Assembly: GCA_942491385.1 (NCBI GenBank)
Contig: CALOAF010000008.1
Location: 186,001 to 250,000 of the forward strand
DNA: 64,000 bases
Reading direction: 5' to 3'
From: UBA6170 sp942491385
GTDB taxonomy: Bacteria > Chloroflexota > Anaerolineae > Anaerolineales > Anaerolineaceae
This document shows positions 17,917-26,823 of this stretch, piece by piece (the stretch's first letter is position 1; the number at the start of each line of letters is the position of its first letter). The translations under genes were made by a program, and so were the position numbers. The notes beneath the pieces are model-generated. The model saw nothing but the letters and a program-made list of their open reading frames with translations, was not told the DNA's origin and did no database searches.

Positions 17917-19212
17917 TTATTTACGGATGTGTAAGGCATCCCACCCAGCATAATTGGCAGTTTCACCGAGTTCTGCTTCAATACGAAGAAGTTGATTGTA
18001 TTTGGCAACACGGTCTGAACGAGCTGGCGCACCAGTCTTGATTTGACCAGTATTTAAGGCGACCGCTAAATCTGCAATGGTTGAATCTTCTGTTTCACCA
18101 GACCGATGTGAAGTAACCGCAGTCCAACCTGCGCGATGAGCAGTTTCAATCGCCTCTAACGTTTCTGTTAGACTACCAATTTGGTTCAACTTTATTAAAA
18201 CACTGTTAGCTGCTTTTTCTTTAATGGCTCTTCGAATTCGTTCCGGATTGGTAACGAGAAGATCGTCTCCGACCAATTGGGTTTTATCTCCAATTTGATC
18301 CACCAGCATTTTCCAGCCGTCCCAGTCATCTTCGGCCAAACCATCTTCAATCGATACGATGGGATATTGGTCGACCCAGTTCTTCCAGAACGCTACCATT
18401 TGTTCCGAGGATAATTTCTTTCCTTCTTTACGCAAATTGTAAACTTTTGCCTCAGATTCGTAGAATTCAGTTGCAGCTGGATCCAAAGCAATTGCAATTT
18501 GTTCTCCTGCTTTATAACCAGCTTTTTCAATTGCCTCGAGAATTACTTCCACTGCTTCAACATTGGCTTTGAGAGCAGGAGCATAGCCACCTTCATCACC
18601 AACCAGGGTGGCATACCCACGTGATTTTAGGACACTTTTCAAGGCGTGATAGATTTCTGCACCCCAACGAAGGCCCTCAGAGAAATTTGGTGCACCTAAA
18701 GGCATCACCATAAATTCTTGAGCATCGGTCGATTGCCAACCTGTATGTGCACCACCGTTTAAAATATTCATCATAGGCACTGGCAAAACATGCGCATGTA
18801 CGCCACCAAGATAGCGGTATAAGGGTAATCCCATGGAATTAGCTGCTGCTTTTGCAACGGCTAAGGAGGTTCCCAGGATCGCATTGGCACCTAACTTAGC
18901 CTTGTTTTCAGTGCCATCCAGAGCTAATAACGCCATATCAATTGCACGCTGTTCAGTTGCATCCCAATCGATTAAAGTATCTGCGATTTCTGAATTGACA
19001 TTCTCTACCGCTTTGAGAACACCTTTTCCACCAAATCTTTCTTTATCACCATCACGAAGTTCTAATGCTTCATGTGATCCAGTGGATGCACCAGATGGGA
19101 CCGCGGCACGTCCCCAACTTCCATCCGCCAAAACAACTTCAACTTCAACGGTTGGGTTACCACGTGAATCAAGTACTTCCTGCCCATAAATTGAAACAAT
19201 TGTTGTATCCAT
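17917..19212 (-). CDS. eno: Enolase
   Basis: Glycolytic enzyme converting 2-phosphoglycerate to phosphoenolpyruvate, also a common RNA-degradosome partner. 431 residues, canonical length. Motifs: EVLDSRGNPTVEVEV, GASTGSHEALELRDGD, the catalytic Glu region GDEGGYAP, metal ligands in SIEDGLAEDDWDGW and GDDLLVTNPERI, and LIKLNQIGSLTET with SHRSGETED at the C-terminal side. An AGAGGTAA ribosome site precedes the ATG. pyrG lies 96 bases upstream on the same strand. Confidence 0.98.
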   Translation of the reverse strand: MDTTIVSIYGQEVLDSRGNPTVEVEVVLADGSWGRAAVPSGASTGSHEALELRDGDKERFGGKGVLKAVENVNSEIADTLIDWDATEQRAIDMALLALDGTENKAKLGANAILGTSLAVAKAAANSMGLPLYRYLGGVHAHVLPVPMMNILNGGAHTGWQSTDAQEFMVMPLGAPNFSEGLRWGAEIYHALKSVLKSRGYATLVGDEGGYAPALKANVEAVEVILEAIEKAGYKAGEQIAIALDPAATEFYESEAKVYNLRKEGKKLSSEQMVAFWKNWVDQYPIVSIEDGLAEDDWDGWKMLVDQIGDKTQLVGDDLLVTNPERIRRAIKEKAANSVLIKLNQIGSLTETLEAIETAHRAGWTAVTSHRSGETEDSTIADLAVALNTGQIKTGAPARSDRVAKYNQLLRIEAELGETANYAGWDALHIRK

Positions 19213-19307
19213 ATTTACCTCTCATTCAAATAAATGTTTATTTATAATTCCAACTTCAACCCTTTAGTATAACCGTTTTAGGCTTATTAAGGAATCAAAA
19301 TAGATTT

Positions 19308-20927
19308 CTATTCAGTTGTTATCCTGGAAAAATCAGCGGCAGCCTGAATAAATTTTATAAAGAGTGGGTGTGGTCGATTTGGCCTTGATAAAAATTCTGG
19401 ATGGAATTGGGTTGCCAGCATAAAGGGGTGATCCTTAAGTTCAGCAATTTCTACCAATTTACCATCCGGGGATAACCCAGAAAAAACCATGCCATTCTCT
19501 TCGAAAATCTCACGATAACGATTATTGAATTCAAATCGATGTCTATGTCTTTCATCGACATGATTGCAATGATAGGCTGCTTTTGCCAATGTATCTGGTT
19601 GTATGTGACATGGATAGAGTCCTAATCTCATTGTCCCCCCTAAATTGGTAATATGTTGCTGGTCGGGCATTAAATCAATCACTGCATGGGGAGTGGAGCG
19701 ATCAAATTCAAAAGAATTCACGGATTCATCATGGAAGATGAACCTGCCAAATTCAACAACCATTAATTGCATTCCCAGACAAAGACCAAGAAATGGCTTA
19801 TTATGGATGCGGGCAAAACGGGCAGCAGCAATTTTCCCTTCAACGCCTCTGCTGCCAAATCCCCCAGGAACGATGATGCCATCTGCTTCGGCCAGTAAAT
19901 CAAGAGATTTGCCTTTTTCCAAATCAGAAGAGTGAATCCAATCGATATCCAGATCAAGATTCAGGTTAACGGCAGCATGATTCAATGCTTCTCGCACACT
20001 CATATACGCATCATGTAATTCAACATATTTTCCAACCAATGCAATCCGTAATTTTGGTCTTTCCTTGAAAATTTTGTCAATCATTTCTTCCCATTGGCAC
20101 CAGTCAGGAACCTGGCTTGGTTGAAGCCCTAACCTTTTTACAACCAATTCACCAACATTTGCTTTTTCCAACATCAATGGTACTTGATACAAATTTTTAG
20201 CTGTCACCATTGGAATGACAGCCTCACGGTTGACATCACAGAATAATGCGATTTTTTCACATAGATCATCCTGGATGGGGTAATCCGAGCGAGCAATGAT
20301 CATATCTGGTGAAATACCGATCGACCGCAATTCTCTAACAGAGTGTTGAGTGGGTTTTGTTTTCATTTCACCTGTGGCACCGATGGTTGGTAACCAGGTG
20401 ACATGGACAAACATGGTGTTTTCACGACCAAGGTCACTGCGCAATTGTCTTATCGTTTCTAAGAATGGCTGAGACTCGATATCGCCAACGGTTCCTCCAA
20501 CCTCTACCAGCACAATTTCTGCATCGGTAATTTTTCCAACCAATGAAATGCGACGTTTGATTTCATTGGTTATATGAGGAATCACCTGAATCGTACCACC
20601 AAGATAATCTCCCCTTCTTTCTTTGCTGATGACTTCCGCATATACCTGGCCTGTGGTTACATTGCACTCTTTATGTAAATGAATATCAATGAAACGTTCA
20701 TAGTGTCCCAGATCAAGATCGGTTTCCGCACCATCATCGGTGACAAAAACCTCCCCATGCTGATATGGGCTCATCGTGCCTGGATCGACATTGATATACG
20801 GGTCTAATTTTTGAACGCCGACCTTAATTCCCCGTTCTTTCAGGAGTCGACCAATTGCCGCCGCTGTGACACCTTTACCTACTGAACTTACAACACCGCC
20901 AGTAAAAAAAATATATTTGGTATTCAT
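19308..20927 (-). CDS. pyrG: CTP synthase
   Basis: ATP- and glutamine-dependent conversion of UTP to CTP. 539 residues. The synthetase domain starts with KYIFFTGGVVSSVGKG (P-loop). The C-terminal glutamine amidotransferase domain has the nucleophile motif GLCLGMQ and closing His/Glu in THFHPEF-like QFHPEFLSRP. The reading frame extends 25 codons further upstream, but ATG 20925-20927 is preceded by GGGAG at good spacing and gives the family N-terminus MNTKYIFFTGG. Confidence 0.98.
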   Translation of the reverse strand: MNTKYIFFTGGVVSSVGKGVTAAAIGRLLKERGIKVGVQKLDPYINVDPGTMSPYQHGEVFVTDDGAETDLDLGHYERFIDIHLHKECNVTTGQVYAEVISKERRGDYLGGTIQVIPHITNEIKRRISLVGKITDAEIVLVEVGGTVGDIESQPFLETIRQLRSDLGRENTMFVHVTWLPTIGATGEMKTKPTQHSVRELRSIGISPDMIIARSDYPIQDDLCEKIALFCDVNREAVIPMVTAKNLYQVPLMLEKANVGELVVKRLGLQPSQVPDWCQWEEMIDKIFKERPKLRIALVGKYVELHDAYMSVREALNHAAVNLNLDLDIDWIHSSDLEKGKSLDLLAEADGIIVPGGFGSRGVEGKIAAARFARIHNKPFLGLCLGMQLMVVEFGRFIFHDESVNSFEFDRSTPHAVIDLMPDQQHITNLGGTMRLGLYPCHIQPDTLAKAAYHCNHVDERHRHRFEFNNRYREIFEENGMVFSGLSPDGKLVEIAELKDHPFMLATQFHPEFLSRPNRPHPLFIKFIQAAADFSRITTE

Positions 20928-21033
20928 GCAGTCTCCCTTAAAATAACTATTCGAATCCTGATTTGGTATCTTCGATAAAAAAATAATAAATGCATTGACC
21001 AAAATTTTACCATCTACCTTGATTCTAATAGGA

Positions 21034-21060
21034 AAGAAAAAACCACCCGTAAGAGTGGTT
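21034..21060 (-). terminator. Terminator after the S1-domain gene
   Basis: Stem AACCAC/GTGGTT (21041-21046/21055-21060) with an 8-base loop. Minus-strand reading gives a T-rich run (21034-21042). It lies 34 bases past the stop of the S1-domain gene and before pyrG. Confidence 0.7.
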
Positions 21061-21093
21061 TATTTTTTATCATATCTACTTGGGAGAAAAAAA

Positions 21094-21936
21094 CTAGCTC
21101 GATTTTTGATCCAGGGTTCGGGCCAGTAAATCATCCTGAACAGCTGAAGCTTTAGCAATTTTCTTTTTTGATTCATGTTTTTTCGCGTTGGCTTTTTCCA
21201 TTGCGGCACGAATTGCTAATTCCATGGCTGTAGGTTCTTCTTCTGCCTGACCGTTAGCCAGATCGAATTCCAAGGAGGAAAATTCTGTCGAATCTTTCTT
21301 CCGATTTTTCTTTTCTCGTTTCTTTCGAACAGGCTTATCTTTTTTGAATTGATCATCTGCGTAAAATACCGGTGTTTGTTGATCAACTTTTTCTTCTTTT
21401 TCTGGTTCAGGGGTTAAGGCTTTAATGGAAAGTTTGATTTGTTTCTTTTTCCGATTGAAATCAATAATCTCTGCCTCAATATCATCGCCTTCGTTCATCA
21501 CATCAGCTGGAGTGCGCACGTAACCATGAGCCATTTCACTGATATGGATCAGTCCAGGTCGTTCTGCACCAATTTCAATAAAAGCGCCAAAGGTTTCCAA
21601 TCGGACCACTTTGCCTTTGACGGTTAAACCGGTCTTTATTTCTCGCCATTCTAAATCCAATGGCTTAATCATAGTGAGTTCGATGCGTTGATCACGGACT
21701 CTTTTTACCCAAATCTCAATTTCTTCGCCCTCTTTTAAGTAATCTGATACAGAAAGAATTGGTTCATTTGAGTTTGAGACCATTTGGGAAACATGAAGCA
21801 TTGCCGGTTTTTCCGCTCCTATATCGATGGCTGCACCGGCTAATGTGGTTTTTAGCACTTTACCGGTGAATTTCATCTTTTGTTTTATTTCGGAAATCGG
21901 CATGCGGTTCGTTTCCGCTGTTACATTTTGTTCCAT
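21094..21936 (-). CDS. S1 RNA-binding domain protein
   Basis: 280 residues with two S1 domains: one at about 20-85 (GKVLKTTLAGAAIDIGAEKP, MLHVSQM) and one at about 100-170 (GKVVRLETFGAFIEIGAERP, LIHISEMAHG). They are followed by a highly charged Lys/Glu-rich tail with KKREKKNRKK, probably disordered and RNA-binding. Such two-domain S1 proteins stand in for or supplement ribosomal protein S1 in lineages lacking the six-domain form. An in-frame TTG at 21951 exists, but GGGAGAG lies within its first codons and positions ATG 21934-21936 as the start. Confidence 0.85.
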   Translation of the reverse strand: MEQNVTAETNRMPISEIKQKMKFTGKVLKTTLAGAAIDIGAEKPAMLHVSQMVSNSNEPILSVSDYLKEGEEIEIWVKRVRDQRIELTMIKPLDLEWREIKTGLTVKGKVVRLETFGAFIEIGAERPGLIHISEMAHGYVRTPADVMNEGDDIEAEIIDFNRKKKQIKLSIKALTPEPEKEEKVDQQTPVFYADDQFKKDKPVRKKREKKNRKKDSTEFSSLEFDLANGQAEEEPTAMELAIRAAMEKANAKKHESKKKIAKASAVQDDLLARTLDQKSS

Positions 21937-22056
21937 TAAACACTCTCCCAAGTTATTTTTTCAGCGGAGATTGATTATAATACCCGCAGTAAGAACTGTC
22001 AAACACCAATCTAAATCGATGTCAGTTGTAAAATTGTAAAATTTTATCAAAAACAA

Positions 22057-23295
22057 TCATTTTTTTAAGAGTAATTCTATTGCTTTTTCTAATTGAGTAT
22101 CTCTTTCATTTTCAATATCTTCTTCAGTAATCTCAATCTCGTAATCAGGATCAAGGCCTAATTCATTGATTTGCCGTTCATTCGGAGTCAACCAGCGTGC
22201 TATTGTAACCCGAATTGCTCCCTGATCATTTTGAAGAGTCACCCAATTTTGGACTGATCCTTTCCCGTAACTGGTTTTCCCCACCAGAACCCCGCGACCG
22301 AAATCCTGAATTGCGCCGGCAGTGATTTCTGAGGCTGAGGCAGTTCCCTCATTGATAAGTACAACCAATGGGATTTCAGTGGCTAAACCATTCAGTTTCG
22401 CTTTATATGTAATGCGTTCACCATCACCAAACTCTTCGTACATGATGGGGCTCTGACTCACAAATTCCGAGGCAACATCAATGGCTGTATTCAAATATCC
22501 GCCACCATTATTTCTCAGATCCAGAATCAACCCATCAGGTTTTTCTTTTAACAGGTCTTTTAAAATCTTTTTAAGATCCTGGTGTGTATTTTCACCAAAA
22601 GTGATTAATTGGATGTACGCGATGTTATCTTCGAGCATTTCACCTGTTACGCTGGGAATCTCTATTTTTTGGCGTGTGATCGTTACATCAATTGTTTCAT
22701 TTGTGGATGGGCGAAAAATGGTTAAAGTAACATCCGTTCCTGCTACACCTAAAATTCTTCGTAGAACCAGATTGCCTTCTATCCCCGTCATATCCTCCCC
22801 ATCTACTGCAATCACTTGATCATCAGGTTTTAAACCCTTTTCCTCGGCAGGTGAGTTAGGCATTGGGCTGATAATGATGACATATTCACCAGTTACATCG
22901 ACCCAGGCACCAATACCTTCGTATTCACCTTGGAGAGGGGTATTTTGTTGGCGGAACATCTCCGGATCCATATAAGATGTATGCGGATCTCCCAGAGATC
23001 CCAGCATGCCATCGATGGCACCACGCATCATTAAAGTTTGATCAACAGGTTGGTCCACATATTGGTCCAGCACATAATTCCAGGTTTCCCAAAATGGTTC
23101 AAAAAGAACATCTAATTCTTCTGAATTGGAAGTGGAAAAGGATTGATTTGTCTGTGTAATGGCGGTGGTTGTGGCATTGGTTGGATTCAAAAGCGGAAAT
23201 GCCTGTCCTACCAGGAAACCTCCTGAAAACGAACCAATAATGATGATGACCAAGGCAAATAGCAGCAATAAAAATTTCCAGGGACTGGAATTCAT
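22057..23295 (-). CDS. Carboxy-terminal processing protease (S41, PDZ)
   Basis: A 412-residue secreted or membrane-anchored protease of the CtpA family. N-terminal membrane segment (FLLLLFALVIIIIGSFSGGF, about 8-28), then a PDZ domain (about 115-195, EGIGAWVDV..SPAEEKGLKPDDQVIAVDGEDM) and a peptidase S41 core with nucleophile in NEGTASASEITAGA (about 320) and Lys in GKTSYGKGSVQ (about 345). It should trim periplasmic or wall-side proteins at their C-termini. It overlaps the preceding small gene by 4 bases (ATGA), indicating translational coupling in the HAD-small protein-CtpA operon. Confidence 0.93.
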   Translation of the reverse strand: MNSSPWKFLLLLFALVIIIIGSFSGGFLVGQAFPLLNPTNATTTAITQTNQSFSTSNSEELDVLFEPFWETWNYVLDQYVDQPVDQTLMMRGAIDGMLGSLGDPHTSYMDPEMFRQQNTPLQGEYEGIGAWVDVTGEYVIIISPMPNSPAEEKGLKPDDQVIAVDGEDMTGIEGNLVLRRILGVAGTDVTLTIFRPSTNETIDVTITRQKIEIPSVTGEMLEDNIAYIQLITFGENTHQDLKKILKDLLKEKPDGLILDLRNNGGGYLNTAIDVASEFVSQSPIMYEEFGDGERITYKAKLNGLATEIPLVVLINEGTASASEITAGAIQDFGRGVLVGKTSYGKGSVQNWVTLQNDQGAIRVTIARWLTPNERQINELGLDPDYEIEITEEDIENERDTQLEKAIELLLKK

Positions 23296-23531
23296 AAGTT
23301 CTCCTCTTTTTTATTTTCAATTTTAATTTTGTTGACTAACAAAGCAAGCTCTTCTAAATCCTTATTCTCTTGTTTAAATGGATCTTTTAGTGATTCAGCA
23401 GATTTTTTGAGGATGTGAAATGAGCCTTGCGTTTTATTTTTCCTCAGCGAGGTAAATAACCAGATATTAATTGCTACAACCAATATGATAAACCCAGCGA
23501 CAATCAGTTCTTTATAAGCAGATAAATTCAC
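23292..23531 (-). CDS. Small single-pass membrane protein of unknown function
   Basis: 79 residues: an N-terminal hydrophobic segment (ELIVAGFIILVVAINIWLF, about 8-26), then a basic and finally charged cytoplasmic-like tail. GTG start placed immediately after the TAA of the upstream HAD gene (TAAGTG), and its TGA overlaps the CtpA start. AGGTAACTTAA supplies a weak ribosome site. I do not recognise the family. The tight embedding in a three-gene operon argues that it is real. Confidence 0.65.
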   Translation of the reverse strand: MNLSAYKELIVAGFIILVVAINIWLFTSLRKNKTQGSFHILKKSAESLKDPFKQENKDLEELALLVNKIKIENKKEENL

Positions 23532-24188
23532 TTAAGTTACCTCGTTGATTGCGAGATCCGGATAAGTATCTAGCAAATCTTCGATATTTTTAATCTGAAC
23601 GTATTCATCATTTTGAGCGTGACCATTCTCTGTCACCCAAACCGTCTGTAAACCAAGATTCTCCGCCATTTGAATATTACGCAAGTTATCATCAATGAAT
23701 AATACCTTGTAAGTTTCTGATACCTTAAGTTTTTCAAATGCGATCTGGAAAGATTCAATCATTGGCTTGCAATATGGACTCACATCCATTACATCAACCG
23801 TTTTTTCAAAATGATCTGAAATTTGCAAAGCATCAGTTACTCTTTTCGCATGCCAGCGGTCACCATTGGTAAAAATCGCTTTTCTTTTGTTAATATTCGC
23901 AAGCATCGTATCAAGTTTAGAATTAGGAAACAGATATTCAGTTATTGGTACATCATGTACAAATTTCAAATAATCAAGAGGATCAATGTGGTGAACTGAT
24001 TCCAAGCCACGAAGGGTGGTTCCATATTCTCGAAAAAATTTTTCCCGAGATGGATGTACATTTTCAGGCGTGTATCCAAGTTTTGAAATCATGAATAAAT
24101 CAATTCTGTCACGAATCAAAGACCAGATACCAGATGACCCAGTGTAAAGAGTATCGTCCAAATCAAAAAGTAGCAAATCAATAGTCAT
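23532..24188 (-). CDS. HAD-family hydrolase, pyrimidine 5'-nucleotidase-like
   Basis: 218 residues. HAD motif I is LLFDLDDTLYTG (about 5-16; nucleophile Asp and acid/base Asp), motif II KAIFTNGDRWHA, and motif IV KVLFIDDNLRN. The DDTLY form and the helical cap match the Ssm1/Phm8 or PyrF-type pyrimidine 5'-nucleotidase branch, which dephosphorylates nucleoside monophosphates. Substrate is uncertain. First gene of the operon running into the small membrane protein and CtpA. Divergent from mutL with a 71-base gap. Confidence 0.87.
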   Translation of the reverse strand: MTIDLLLFDLDDTLYTGSSGIWSLIRDRIDLFMISKLGYTPENVHPSREKFFREYGTTLRGLESVHHIDPLDYLKFVHDVPITEYLFPNSKLDTMLANINKRKAIFTNGDRWHAKRVTDALQISDHFEKTVDVMDVSPYCKPMIESFQIAFEKLKVSETYKVLFIDDNLRNIQMAENLGLQTVWVTENGHAQNDEYVQIKNIEDLLDTYPDLAINEVT

Positions 24189-24259
24189 TTTTACATTTTA
24201 CTCGAAATAGACGCTTTCATCTATCAGATGTAAAATAAATTGAACAAAGAGAAAAAATT

Positions 24260-26014
24260 ATGGGATTAATAAATGTACTAACAGATGAAGTTGCTTCACA
24301 AATTGCTGCTGGAGAGGTCATTGAAAGACCCGGTTCTGTGGTCAAGGAATTGGTGGAAAATGCAATTGATGCAAGCGCCAGTCAAATAACCATTCGTATC
24401 AGTGAGGCAGGAAAAAAATTAATTGAAGTTTCTGATAATGGGATCGGTATTTTATTTGCAGAACTAGAATTAGCTGTAGCACGACATGCTACCAGTAAAC
24501 TACAAAATTCCAGTGATTTATTTAAAATACAGACACTTGGTTTTCGAGGAGAAGCACTTGCCTCAATTGCTTCTGTTTCACAATTCTCCTTACAATCTAA
24601 ACATAGGGATGAAGAAGTTGGTGGGAAAATTGAGAACCAGGATGCCAAAGCCTTTCAAATAAGTCATTATGGAGGACCAGATGGCACCATCGTTATGGTT
24701 CGGAATCTATTTTTCAATGTTCCAGCACGTTTGAAATTTCTCAAATCAGATATCACCGAAAAACAAAAAATAAGCTCTCTCATTACCAAATTTGCACTTG
24801 CATATCCGGATGTACGCTTTCAATTATTTAATGAACGTCAATTGCTGCTTCAAACGAGTGGAAATGGAGATCGTAGGGAAATCCTGTCACAAATTTATGG
24901 GGTTGAAATTGCCAGGCAAATGTTAGAAGTTAAATTTGAAGATTTCCCATACCGGATCATTGGATTCATCAGTCCGATAGCGATTACACGTTCTAATCGA
25001 AGAGATATTACTTTTTTTGTGAATGGACGCTGGATACAGGATGTCGCTTTGAATTCTGCGCTTTTGAAGGCTTATCACACAATGATCATGGTTGGACGAT
25101 ATCCTGTTTCGATTTTATTCCTTGATTTTCCAGCAGATTTTGTGGATGTGAATGTTCATCCGACCAAGGCGGAAGTCAGATTTTCGAAACCGGACCTGGT
25201 CTTCAATATGGTGCAACGGGCTGCCAGAAGAGCATTATTAGCATATTCCCCTGTACCTGAAATTTCTCAGTCATATTGGAAAAGTGATGACAATGTGCAA
25301 AGTGAAGATCAATCGCAATGGTCACCAGCCAGTATGTTACCCATCCCAGATGAATACCCTTTATTTTCACAAAAGACTCATAGCGATGTCGATTTGGAAA
25401 AGAGACCTGCTGCCGATGATAAACCTCGACATTTACCGCTATTACGGCATATTGGTCAAATCGGCGCTACCTACATTATTGCTGAAGGGCCTGATGGACT
25501 ATACCTGATTGACCAACATGCAGCACATGAACGGATTCTATTTGAAAAAATGATGAGGCAACTGAGTGATGTAATTCCATCGCAATCATTATTATCACCA
25601 GAAATCATACATCTCCCACTCCAACAAGCTGTTATATTACAAAACAAAATAGAAATACTAAAAAAATTAGGTTTTGATATCAGCGAGTTTGGACCCAATA
25701 CATTTCAAGTACGGGCTATTCCGGCCATATTGGTTGGGATAAATCCAATTGAAGGAATCAAAGTTGTCGTTGAAGATTTTGAGGATGATGAAAAACCTTT
25801 AGGTGGCATGATGGAATCCATAATTGCAGCCAGGATTTGTAAGCGGGCAGCAGTCAAGGGAGGCCAAGTTTTATCAAAGGAAGAGCAAAGGACATTGTTG
25901 GAAAATCTGGAACAATGTGAAGCTCCCAGGACCTGCCCACATGGCCGGCCAACCATGATTTATTTATCGGTGGAATTATTAGAAAAACAATTTGGTCGTA
26001 AAGGAAGTCTTTAA
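24260..26014 (+). CDS. mutL: DNA mismatch repair endonuclease MutL
   Basis: 584 residues. N-terminal GHKL ATPase: AAGEVIERPGSVVKELVENA, DNGIGI and TLGFRGEALASI (about 22-105). Linker about 345-390. The C-terminal dimerisation/endonuclease domain contains DQHAAHERILFE (about 417), the DQHA-x2-E-x4-E metal-binding motif of MutL proteins that nick DNA themselves, plus the conserved CPHGRP (about 558) and ACKRAAVKGGQ-like RICKRAAVKGGQ. This places it with MutLs of organisms lacking MutH. mutS is not in the window. ATG 24260 with a weak GAGAAAAA upstream. Confidence 0.97.
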   Translation: MGLINVLTDEVASQIAAGEVIERPGSVVKELVENAIDASASQITIRISEAGKKLIEVSDNGIGILFAELELAVARHATSKLQNSSDLFKIQTLGFRGEALASIASVSQFSLQSKHRDEEVGGKIENQDAKAFQISHYGGPDGTIVMVRNLFFNVPARLKFLKSDITEKQKISSLITKFALAYPDVRFQLFNERQLLLQTSGNGDRREILSQIYGVEIARQMLEVKFEDFPYRIIGFISPIAITRSNRRDITFFVNGRWIQDVALNSALLKAYHTMIMVGRYPVSILFLDFPADFVDVNVHPTKAEVRFSKPDLVFNMVQRAARRALLAYSPVPEISQSYWKSDDNVQSEDQSQWSPASMLPIPDEYPLFSQKTHSDVDLEKRPAADDKPRHLPLLRHIGQIGATYIIAEGPDGLYLIDQHAAHERILFEKMMRQLSDVIPSQSLLSPEIIHLPLQQAVILQNKIEILKKLGFDISEFGPNTFQVRAIPAILVGINPIEGIKVVVEDFEDDEKPLGGMMESIIAARICKRAAVKGGQVLSKEEQRTLLENLEQCEAPRTCPHGRPTMIYLSVELLEKQFGRKGSL

Positions 26015-26058
26015 AAACAACTTGATCATCTGGTTTGTAGAGAGTTGTCTATATTGAG

Positions 26059-26823
26059 TTATTCCAAATTTTGAAGTAAGTTAGGCCAAATCTCTACTAC
26101 ATCATATGGTAATAACAATTCTGCCTTTTGATCCAGTGGTGTTTTTGATAAGGTATTAATGATGAGTTTTGCTCCTCTGGAAATAGCCATTTGGGGGAGT
26201 TGACTGGCGGGATATACCTCAAGGGAGGAGCCGATGACAATAACCAGATCGGCTTTTTCAAAATGATGTATGGCCGAATCCCAGGCTGCATAAGGTAGCA
26301 TTTCTTCAAATAGAGTGATGCAAGGTTTTAGAAATTGCTGACAGTGGTCACAGGTGGGGATTTCAAAATTTTCAATGAAGTTGATCAATTTTTTCTCTTC
26401 AAAGGAAATCCTGGTTTTACAGGTGAGACATTCCCATTCCGCAATGGATCCATGCACCTCAATCACATTTTTTGACCCTGCTTTCTGATGCAAACTATCG
26501 ATGTTCTGGGTAACGATTGCTTTCAGCTTATTAGCCTTTTCCAATTGAGCCAGCGAGTCATGAGCGGCATTTGGCACGGCATAGAATATTTCCTGTGTTA
26601 AGGGTTTTAACCAATTAAAGAACACTTTTGGCCGGTATAAAAATGCACTCAAGGATGCAACTTGCATTGGGTCATTCTTTTCCCATAAACCTGTTTTTTG
26701 TGATCGAAAATCAGGTATTCCAGAAGGAGTAGAGATACCAGCTCCCGTAAAAGCAACGATGTAATTTGATTTTCTGATCTGGTTGACAGCAGAGTTAATT
26801 TTTTGTTCGAAATCCGAAATCAT
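26059..26823 (-). CDS. Sir2-family NAD-dependent protein deacylase
   Basis: 254 residues. NAD-binding GAGISTPSGIPDFRS (about 26-40), catalytic QNIDSLHQKAG with the acid/base His in VIEVHGS (about 124), zinc-binding pairs CLTC and CDHC, and GSSLEVYPASQLP near the C-terminus. It removes acyl groups from lysines using NAD and releases nicotinamide. The Arg/Tyr pair typical of desuccinylases is not evident, so deacetylase is the default guess. Its ATG overlaps the stop of the upstream receiver-ATPase gene (ATGA), implying coupled translation. Confidence 0.93.
   Translation of the reverse strand: MISDFEQKINSAVNQIRKSNYIVAFTGAGISTPSGIPDFRSQKTGLWEKNDPMQVASLSAFLYRPKVFFNWLKPLTQEIFYAVPNAAHDSLAQLEKANKLKAIVTQNIDSLHQKAGSKNVIEVHGSIAEWECLTCKTRISFEEKKLINFIENFEIPTCDHCQQFLKPCITLFEEMLPYAAWDSAIHHFEKADLVIVIGSSLEVYPASQLPQMAISRGAKLIINTLSKTPLDQKAELLLPYDVVEIWPNLLQNLE

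Noticed and set aside
18833..19247. Plus-strand open frames opposite enolase
   Set aside because: They are antisense shadows of a fully conserved gene and lack ribosome sites.
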